Assembly: GCF_002257665.1 (NCBI RefSeq)
Contig: NZ_MQWB01000001.1
Span: 3,359,119-3,423,118 of the forward strand
Direction of reading: 5' to 3'
Source: Rubricoccus marinus
GTDB lineage: Bacteria; Bacteroidota; Rhodothermia; Rhodothermales; Rubricoccaceae
Length of the DNA: 64,000 nt
A program made the position numbers and the translations under genes. Position 1 is the stretch's first letter; each line of letters opens with the position of its first letter. Positions 58,477-64,000 of this stretch are shown piece after piece. Below the pieces are notes generated by a model that saw only the letters and a program-made list of their open reading frames with translations, was not told the origin of the DNA and made no database searches.

Positions 58477-60022
58477 CGGTCTCGGCGCCGGAGGCGGGAT
58501 CGTGGCTGGGGTCGTTCGGGGCCTCTGGCGTCTCGCCAGAGGATGCGGCTGCGCCAGAGGCCTCTGGCGACGACGGCAGCGCGTCGAGAAAGGCCTGGCC
58601 GTAGCGCCACACGTCGCCCGCGCCCATCGTGACCACGAGGTCGCCGGGGCGGGTGAGCATCTTGAGCGAGAGCGGGAGGTCGTTCTTGTCCTGCACGTAG
58701 TGCACGTCGCGGTGGCCGTACTGGCGCGCCAAGCCGGCGATCAACTCGCCGGTGATGCCCTCGATGGGCTCCTCGCGGGCGGGGAACACGTCGGTCAGGA
58801 CCAGCACGTCGGCGTCGTAGAACGCCCGCGCGAACTCCTCCTGGAGGTCCCGGGTGCGGCTGTACAGGTGCGGCTGGAAGACGGCCACGACGCGGCGCTC
58901 GGGCCAGCCCTTCGCGGCGGCCTCTAGCGTGGCCTCCACTTCGGTGGGGTGGTGCGCGTAGTCGTCCACGACGAGCACGCTGCTCTCGCCAGAGGCCTCG
59001 GCGTCGCGGGTGTAGCCCTCGCCCTTGATCTGGAAACGGCGCTCGACGCCCTCGTAGGCCGCGAGCCCTTCGGCGATGGTGGAGAACGGCACGTCCAGTT
59101 CCAGGCCGACACCGATGCACGCGAGCGCGTTGCGCACGTTGTGCAGCCCGGGCGCGTGGAGCGTGATGCGGCCCATGCGCTCGGAGTTGAACATGACGTC
59201 GAACTGCGTCGCGGCGCCGATCTGCTCGATGTTCTCGGCGCGGAGCGTGGCCTGCCGGCTCGTGCCGTAGGTGATCACGCGGCGGTGGATGTCGCCCACG
59301 ACCGAGCGCACGTTCTCGTCGTCCAGGCACAGAATGGCGGCGCCGAAGAACGGGACGCGGTTGGCGTACTCCACGAACGTCTCCTTGATGTCCGCGAGGT
59401 CCTTGTACGTGTCGAGGTGGTCTTCCTCGATGTTCGTAATGACCGCGATGACGGGCGTGAGCCGGAGGAACGTGCGGTCGTACTCGTCGGCCTCGACGAC
59501 GATCACGTCGCCGTCGCCGCTGACGGCGTTGGCGCCAAAGGAGGCCACCTTTCCGCCGACGATGATCGTCGGCTCCAAGCCTGCGTGCTTGGCCATCATG
59601 CCGACCATCGTCGTCGTGGTCGTCTTGCCGTGCGTGCCCGCGATGCCGACGCCCTGGCGCATCCGCATGAGCTCGCCGAGCATCTCGGCGCGCTTGATGC
59701 GCGGGATGAGGCGCCGCTTCGCCTCCACCGTTTCCGGGTTGAGGTCCGCCTTGACCGCTGACGAGTACACGACGACGTCCACGTCCTGCACGTTTTCCGC
59801 CTGGTGCCCCTCGTAGATCGTCGCGCCGAGCGTTTCGAGCCGCGCCGTCGTGTCGCTCTTCTTGAGGTCCGAGCCCGTGATCTCAAAGCCTCTGGCGATG
59901 AGCACCTCGGCGATGGAGGACATGCCGATCCCGCCGATCCCCACCATGTGGATGCGGCGCACGCGTCCCATCTGGTCGCGGGAGCGGCCTCTGGCGTCGG
60001 AAGCGGGGCGGGAGTCGGTCAC
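58469..60022 (-). CDS. murC: UDP-N-acetylmuramate-L-alanine ligase
   Basis: ATP-dependent ligase that adds L-alanine to UDP-MurNAc in the cytosol. The 517 residues show the N-terminal GIGGIGMSSIAEVL nucleotide fold, the ATP loop GTHGKTTTTTMVG, EADEYDRTFLRL, and the C-terminal VVDDYAHHPTEVEATLEAA and VFQPHLYSRTRDL typical of MurC. The GTG at 60022 gives 17 extra polar residues; the ATG at 59971 (MGRVRRIHMVGIGG) is an equally good start. The last ~35 residues are a low-complexity Ser/Pro/Glu/Ala tail containing an octamer palindrome (58552-58569). Confidence 0.95.
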   Translation of the reverse strand: MTDSRPASDARGRSRDQMGRVRRIHMVGIGGIGMSSIAEVLIARGFEITGSDLKKSDTTARLETLGATIYEGHQAENVQDVDVVVYSSAVKADLNPETVEAKRRLIPRIKRAEMLGELMRMRQGVGIAGTHGKTTTTTMVGMMAKHAGLEPTIIVGGKVASFGANAVSGDGDVIVVEADEYDRTFLRLTPVIAVITNIEEDHLDTYKDLADIKETFVEYANRVPFFGAAILCLDDENVRSVVGDIHRRVITYGTSRQATLRAENIEQIGAATQFDVMFNSERMGRITLHAPGLHNVRNALACIGVGLELDVPFSTIAEGLAAYEGVERRFQIKGEGYTRDAEASGESSVLVVDDYAHHPTEVEATLEAAAKGWPERRVVAVFQPHLYSRTRDLQEEFARAFYDADVLVLTDVFPAREEPIEGITGELIAGLARQYGHRDVHYVQDKNDLPLSLKMLTRPGDLVVTMGAGDVWRYGQAFLDALPSSPEASGAAASSGETPEAPNDPSHDPASGAETDG

Positions 60023-60077
60023 AGGTGGCGTTGGGATTCGGGTGGTGTGGGGGCGCAGTGCACTGCGCCCGGAACGG

Positions 60078-61259
60078 CTAGGCGCCAGAGGCCCCTGGCG
60101 GGGGCGCGAGCGCGATCACGGCGCGGGCGATCTCGTCGGCGGCGTCGGGCCGCGCGATGGCGAGGGCCTTGCGGCGCATCTGGTCCAGGAGGTCCGGCGC
60201 GTCCAGCAGCGCGATCACGTCGTCGTCGAAGCGCGCGTCGAGGTCGGCCTCGGGGAGGAGGATGGCGGCGCCGGCGTCGGCGAGGGCGCGCGCGTTCTTG
60301 GTCTGGTGGTCCGCGGTCACGTTCGGGCTCGGGACGAGGACCGACGGCGTGCCGGTAACAGCCAGTTCGGAGCACGTGATGGCGCCCGAGCGGCAGAGCA
60401 CCAAGTCGGCGGCCTCGTAGGCGAGGTCCATCCGGTCGAGGTACGGGACCAGCTTGAGCCGCTCGTGCGCGGGCACGGCGGCGTTCAGCGTTTGGTAGTA
60501 GCGCTTGCCCGCGGCCCAGATCACGAACGTCTCGCCAGAGGCCAGCACCTCTTTGAGGTGCACCTTGAGCGCGCCGTTGATGGGCCCGGCGCCGAGCGAG
60601 CCGCCCATCGCGAGGAGGACGCGCGCGCCCTCGGGGATGCCGAAGTGCTCGCGCGCCTCGGTAGCGGAAGCCTCGGTGAGGTCCTGCCGGACGGGGTTGC
60701 CGGCAACCGTCGCGGGCGTGTCCTCGGGGAAGAAGGCGCGCGCGGCGTCGAAGGCGAGGAAGACGTGATCGGCGCGCGGCGCCAAGAGTTTGTTCGTCGC
60801 GCCGGCGTAGGCGTTCTGCTCCTGGATGACCATCTTTTTGCCGCGCAGCGAGGCCGCGAGCCCGACGGGGCCGCTGGCGTAGCCGCCCGTCCCCACAACG
60901 ACGTCCGGGTCGAAGTTGCCGATCAGGCGCAGGCTCTCCCACAGCCCCTTGGCCAGCTTGAACGGGAACGCCGCGTTGCGCGCGAGGGCCTCTGGCGAGA
61001 GGCCGCGCTGGAAGCCGCTGACCGTGATGGGGTGGATGGCGTAGCCCGCCTTGGGCACGGCTTCCCACTCCATGCGGTCCTTGGTGCCGGCAAACGCGAT
61101 AGCCGCCTGCGGGATGCGCGCGCGGATGGCGTCCGCGATGGCGATGGCCGGGTAGACGTGCCCGCCCGTGCCGCCGCACGCGAAAAGGACGCGCGGCGTG
61201 CCGGGCGCGCGCTTGAGCGCGCCAGCGGCGGGGGCTTGGTGGAGGGCTTCGGGCATCAT
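60078..61259 (-). CDS. murG: Undecaprenyldiphospho-muramoylpentapeptide beta-N-acetylglucosaminyltransferase
   Basis: Peripheral membrane GT-B glycosyltransferase that converts lipid I to lipid II. The 393 residues include the glycine loop GGTGGHVYPAIAIAD (29-43), GTGGYASGPVGLAA, IQEQNAYAGATNKLLA, GGSLGA, and the donor-site segment RSGAITCSELAVTGTPSVLV followed by DHQTKNARAL. The ATG at 61259 overlaps the ftsW stop by four bases (ATGA), which fixes it against the longer open frame to 61424. Ends 55 bases before the murC start. Confidence 0.96.
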   Translation of the reverse strand: MMPEALHQAPAAGALKRAPGTPRVLFACGGTGGHVYPAIAIADAIRARIPQAAIAFAGTKDRMEWEAVPKAGYAIHPITVSGFQRGLSPEALARNAAFPFKLAKGLWESLRLIGNFDPDVVVGTGGYASGPVGLAASLRGKKMVIQEQNAYAGATNKLLAPRADHVFLAFDAARAFFPEDTPATVAGNPVRQDLTEASATEAREHFGIPEGARVLLAMGGSLGAGPINGALKVHLKEVLASGETFVIWAAGKRYYQTLNAAVPAHERLKLVPYLDRMDLAYEAADLVLCRSGAITCSELAVTGTPSVLVPSPNVTADHQTKNARALADAGAAILLPEADLDARFDDDVIALLDAPDLLDQMRRKALAIARPDAADEIARAVIALAPPPGASGA

Positions 61260-62395
61260 GCTGGGTCCGCGTGGCGCGAGATGTTGAGCAGGATGCCGAC
61301 CATGATGCCGGTCATGAGCAGCGACGTGCCGCCAAAGCTGACGAACGGCATGGCCAGCCCGGTCACGGGCGCGAGGCCACAGGCCACCGCCGCGTTGACG
61401 AAGCCGTAGAGCACGACGGCGCACGTGATCCCCACCGCCAGGAACAGCCCCAACGGGTCCGCCGCCCCGCGCGCGATGCGCAAGAGGCCTCTGGCGAGGA
61501 CGTAGACGAACACGAGCAGGAGCGAGAGCGCGCCCACGAGGCCGTACTCCTCAGCCACGATGGCGAAGATGAAGTCGTTGTAGGGCGCCGGGAGGAAGTC
61601 GCGCTGGACGCTCTTGCCGGGGCCGCGGCCGGTCACGCCCCCCATCGCGAAGGCGATGCGGGCCTGGCGGGCCTGGTAGCCTTCGGCCTGGTCCGAGAAG
61701 GTGGCCTCGGCCTCGGCTTCCGAGGTGAAGATGCTCGTGTTCAGCCACGCGTCCACGCGCGCGGCGCGCTGCGGGTTGGCCGCGAGGAACGCCGACGCGA
61801 GGACCAGCGCCACGAGCGCTGTCCCGAGCAGGTGGCCCACACGCACGCGGCCCACGAACATCATCGCCGCGAGCGTGATGAGCAGGATCGCCGCCGTCGA
61901 GAGGTCCTCCATGCCGATCAGGAGCAGCGTCGGCCCGATCCAGAACAGCAGTGGCAGGTAGCCTCTGGCGAAGCTCTCGATGTACGGCTGCTTTTTGGTG
62001 AGCAGGACGGCCGTATGGAGCAGGATCGCCACCTTCGCCAGGTCTGACGGCTGGAAGGTCACGAACCCGAGGTCGATCCAGCGCTGCGCGCCGTTGGTCA
62101 CCACGCCCATCACCTGCACCGCGACCAAGAGCCCGATGGCGACGATCATGAACGCCTTCGAGAAGCGCGCCAGCTTCCGGTAGTCCACGAGGGACGCCGC
62201 GCCCATCGCCAGAAGCCCGAGGCCGACGTGGAGGACGTGCTTGAGCAGGAACCTCTCTGTATCGCCGCCTGCCTTCGTCTCCGCGAGGAACGAGACGGCC
62301 GAGTACACCGCCACCACGCCCGCTGCGGCGAGCAGCAGGACAGCGCCGATGATGGCGGGGTCCGGGCGGCGGGAAACGGTGAGGGCCTTGGGCAT
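61256..62395 (-). CDS. ftsW: Lipid II polymerase FtsW
   Basis: SEDS-family integral membrane glycosyltransferase of 379 residues and about ten helices. Conserved segments are KHVLHVGLGLLAMGAASLVD, GAQRWIDLGFVTFQPSDLAK, PYNDFIFAIVAEEYGLVGAL and VTGLAMPFVSFGGTSLLMTG, which identify FtsW/RodA; the division-cluster position favours FtsW. The loop between helices 7 and 8 contains the catalytic aspartate region EATFSDQAEGYQARQARIAF. Start at ATG 62395; 77 bases separate it from murD. Confidence 0.95.
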   Translation of the reverse strand: MPKALTVSRRPDPAIIGAVLLLAAAGVVAVYSAVSFLAETKAGGDTERFLLKHVLHVGLGLLAMGAASLVDYRKLARFSKAFMIVAIGLLVAVQVMGVVTNGAQRWIDLGFVTFQPSDLAKVAILLHTAVLLTKKQPYIESFARGYLPLLFWIGPTLLLIGMEDLSTAAILLITLAAMMFVGRVRVGHLLGTALVALVLASAFLAANPQRAARVDAWLNTSIFTSEAEAEATFSDQAEGYQARQARIAFAMGGVTGRGPGKSVQRDFLPAPYNDFIFAIVAEEYGLVGALSLLLVFVYVLARGLLRIARGAADPLGLFLAVGITCAVVLYGFVNAAVACGLAPVTGLAMPFVSFGGTSLLMTGIMVGILLNISRHADPA

Positions 62396-62472
62396 TGTGA
62401 ACTGCGCGATGCGTGAGGGAGCGATGGGCGAGACCCGCGCATCACGGCTCTCGCATCATGAGAGGTCGCCTG

Positions 62473-64000
62473 TTAGAGCGTCTGGACGGCCTGCTTGAAG
62501 GCGTCGCCGCGGTGCTCGTAGTTGTCGAACTGGTCGAAGGAGGCGCAGGCGGGGCTGAGCAGGACGGTGTCGCCCTCCTCGGCCATGAGGCTCGCGAACT
62601 GCACGGCCTCCTCCATGCTGGCGGCGTGGGCCGTGTGCGGCGCCAGAGGCCCGAGCTCCTCCAGGATCTTGTCGGCGCCCTCGCCGATCGCGACGATGCC
62701 TTTCACCTTGTCCGAGACGAGGCGGCGGAGCGGGCCGTAGTCGTTGCCTTTGTCGCGCCCTCCGGCGATGAGGACCACGCTGGGGCTGCCGTCGTCGTGC
62801 GCGGCGAAGGACTCCAGCGCGTACCAGACGGCGTTGACGTTGGTGGCCTTGGAGTCGTTGATGTAGGTGGCGCCGCGCACGGAGCGGACGCGCTCCAGGC
62901 GGTGCGGCACCCCCTCGAAGCTTGTCAGGCTCTGGCGCACCACGTCGCTCCGGATCTCCATCGCGCGGGCGACGATGGCGCTCGCGAGGGAGTTGTAGAG
63001 GTTGTGGCGCCCGCGGAGGGCGAGGTCGGAGGTGGGCATGAGCTCTTCGTAGCGAAGAAGGAAGTCGGCCGGGGTCAGGGTGCCCCGGTCTTCGATGGGT
63101 GCGCCAGAGGCCTCTGGCGGGGCTGCCGCAGGGGCGAGGCTTGCCTCGCCCTCGCTCGGAGCGCTGTCGGCGGGCGAAGCAAGCCTCGCCTCTACAGGGT
63201 GCGAGTCGGCCTCTGGCGACCCCGGATCGGCGTCCGGAGTAGGCGCTGGCGCCTCGGCAGGCGGCGTAACCGGGATGGCGCGGCGGGGCGCGTTGCCGCG
63301 GCTGGGCAGCGAGAGCGTGATCACGTCGCCCGAGATATGCGCGGCGCCGTCGCCGCGGTGGCGCACGAAGCCGCCGAGCGCCAGCGGCTCGTCGATGGAG
63401 AACGGGACGGGCGTGAGCCCGGCGCCAGAGGCCCAGCGCTCCACGTGGTCGGCCACGGCCTCGTCGTCCTTGTTGTAGATCAGCCAGTCGCCGGGCTGCT
63501 GCGCGGCCTCGAAGAGGCGGTACTTCGCCGCGGCGTACTTCTCCATCGAGCCGTCGTAGCGGTCGAGGTGGTCCGGCGTGACGTTGAGGAGCACGGCGAC
63601 GTGCGGGCGGAACGTGGCGACGTGGTCCAACTGGAAGCTGGAGACCTCGAGGATCACCGCCGTGTCCTCGTCGATCTCATCCACGTAGTCTGAGAACGCC
63701 GTCCCGATGTTGCCCGCCACGACGTGCTTGCGCCCGGCAGTTTCGAAGATGTGCGCGATGAGGCTCGTCGTGGTGGTCTTGCCGTTGCTGCCGGTCACGG
63801 CCACGATCGGCCCGCGGCAGAACCAGCTCGCCACCTCGATCTCGCTCGCGACGGGGATGCCGCGGGCCTGGGCTGTCTGCACCGGCCCGATCGTGCTGGG
63901 CACGCCGGGGCTCACGACGATCAACTCGGCCTCCAGCGCGCGGTCGGTGTGGCCGCCCATCTCGAACGCGACGCCAGAGGCTTCGAGGTCTGCCTGGGCA
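62473..64000 (-). CDS. murD: UDP-N-acetylmuramoylalanine-D-glutamate ligase, partial
   Basis: C-terminal ~508 residues of MurD; the N-terminus lies beyond the right edge (the frame is open to 64000, reading AQADLEASGVAFE into MGGHTD). It shows the ATP loop VTGSNGKTTTTSLI, EVSSFQLDH, NVTPDHLDRY, then after an insertion RGRHNLYNSLASAI, PHRLERV, YINDSKATNVNAV and LSPACASFDQFDNYEHRGD. Between the central strands and LRGRHN it carries an unusual ~65-residue Ala/Pro/Glu/Ser-rich insertion (about 63085-63290) built from octamers and a separate inverted repeat. First gene of the cluster within the window. Confidence 0.95.
   Translation of the reverse strand, partial: AQADLEASGVAFEMGGHTDRALEAELIVVSPGVPSTIGPVQTAQARGIPVASEIEVASWFCRGPIVAVTGSNGKTTTTSLIAHIFETAGRKHVVAGNIGTAFSDYVDEIDEDTAVILEVSSFQLDHVATFRPHVAVLLNVTPDHLDRYDGSMEKYAAAKYRLFEAAQQPGDWLIYNKDDEAVADHVERWASGAGLTPVPFSIDEPLALGGFVRHRGDGAAHISGDVITLSLPSRGNAPRRAIPVTPPAEAPAPTPDADPGSPEADSHPVEARLASPADSAPSEGEASLAPAAAPPEASGAPIEDRGTLTPADFLLRYEELMPTSDLALRGRHNLYNSLASAIVARAMEIRSDVVRQSLTSFEGVPHRLERVRSVRGATYINDSKATNVNAVWYALESFAAHDDGSPSVVLIAGGRDKGNDYGPLRRLVSDKVKGIVAIGEGADKILEELGPLAPHTAHAASMEEAVQFASLMAEEGDTVLLSPACASFDQFDNYEHRGDAFKQAVQTL
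63102..63119. repeat. Octamer palindrome inside the MurD insertion
   Basis: Perfect CGCCAGAGGCCTCTGGCG within the low-complexity insertion of murD, encoding part of PPEASGAP on the minus strand. Confidence 0.9.
63134..63189. repeat. Inverted repeat inside murD
   Basis: GCGAGGCTTGC (63134-63144) is the exact reverse complement of GCAAGCCTCGC (63179-63189), giving an 11-bp stem with a 34-base loop in frame within murD. It is unrelated to the octamer and may mark a small palindromic element that inserted and is translated, as known for RPE elements in Rickettsia (analogy only). Confidence 0.75.

Larger units (their letters stand above)
1..64000. repeat. Dispersed octamer family CTCTGGCG / CGCCAGAG
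   Basis: A short word, core CTCTGGCG (commonly GCCTCTGGCG), recurs through the whole window on both strands. My hand scan of positions 1 to about 10,030 found 19 copies as CTCTGGCG and 25 as CGCCAGAG; base composition alone predicts about one per 10 kb. Copies lie inside genes in all frames, encoding Ala-Ser-Gly, Pro-Leu-Ala, Leu-Trp-Arg, Pro-Glu-Ala, Ala-Arg-Gly or Arg-Gln-Arg, and between genes, often paired as palindromes. Density is low in conserved genes such as sdhA and zero in the gene at 48308-48706. Function unknown; analogy to HIP1 or uptake sequences is inference. Confidence 0.95.

Noticed and set aside
1-64000. CRISPR array as an explanation for the repeats
   Set aside because: Octamer copies are irregularly spaced, lie inside coding genes and are too short; no regular repeat-spacer pattern and no cas gene.
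54775-64000. Novel system in the division cluster
   Set aside because: Gene content and order (murD, ftsW, murG, murC, ftsQ, ftsA, ftsZ) are standard for this part of the tree; only the repeat-driven insertions and tails are unusual.

Overview
The window is 64 kb of high-GC DNA (roughly 70 % by eye), densely coded on both strands, with no stretch over 300 bases free of genes. Three things point to the Bacteroidota/Rhodothermota side of the tree: a perfect type IX secretion (Por) sorting domain at the end of the 2977-residue protein, a TANFOR-like N-terminus on a 4150-residue protein, and few Shine-Dalgarno sequences. High GC and the gene content suggest a marine Rhodothermota such as the Rubricoccaceae, but this is inference and no database was searched. 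Lipoproteins, beta-barrels and T9SS cargo show a diderm envelope.

Layout. 0-3.7 kb: sdhA-sdhB (complex II), a strong terminator, a structured RNA with its own terminator, and a HAD phosphatase. 3.7-31.1 kb: a large cell-envelope block. Reading leftward from about 22 kb are an outer-membrane beta-barrel, a 4150-aa secreted protein, an FN3 protein and a TPR protein, closely spaced like one operon. Reading rightward from the same 148-bp intergenic region is the 2977-aa T9SS cargo (PQQ-type propeller, 11 tandem cadherin-like/Big_9 repeats, HAF repeats). The two units start from arms of one near-symmetrical inverted repeat, so they are probably co-regulated. 31-37.6 kb: PD40 lipoprotein, CnoX-like thioredoxin, CsbD-like stress protein, TspO-like/Rof-like pair, MFS transporter, two LEA-like paralogues, BON-LysM protein. 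37.6-39.1 kb: a compact arsenic cassette with a promoter/operator, a 21-aa cysteine-rich peptide, arsR, arsC and arsN2. 39.1-54.5 kb: mixed single genes (class A beta-lactamase, proline dehydrogenase, hybrid histidine kinase, renalase-like oxidase, pdxH, serine hydrolase, GNAT, GH63-like glucosidase, SDR, small membrane proteins). 54.7-64 kb: the division and cell-wall cluster on the minus strand, murD-ftsW-murG-murC-ftsQ-ftsA-ftsZ, with overlapping or close gene ends; murD runs off the right edge.

The most striking signal is a dispersed octamer, CTCTGGCG/CGCCAGAG (usually GCCTCTGGCG/CGCCAGAGGC), at about one copy per 230 bp: 44 copies by hand count in the first 10 kb, against about one expected. 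It occurs in both orientations and in every reading frame of real genes, where it writes ASG, PLA, LWR, PEA, ARG or RQR. Between genes it is often paired as an 18-bp palindrome, mainly at convergent gene ends. It resembles in behaviour the HIP1 or DNA-uptake sequences of other lineages but is a different sequence and denser.
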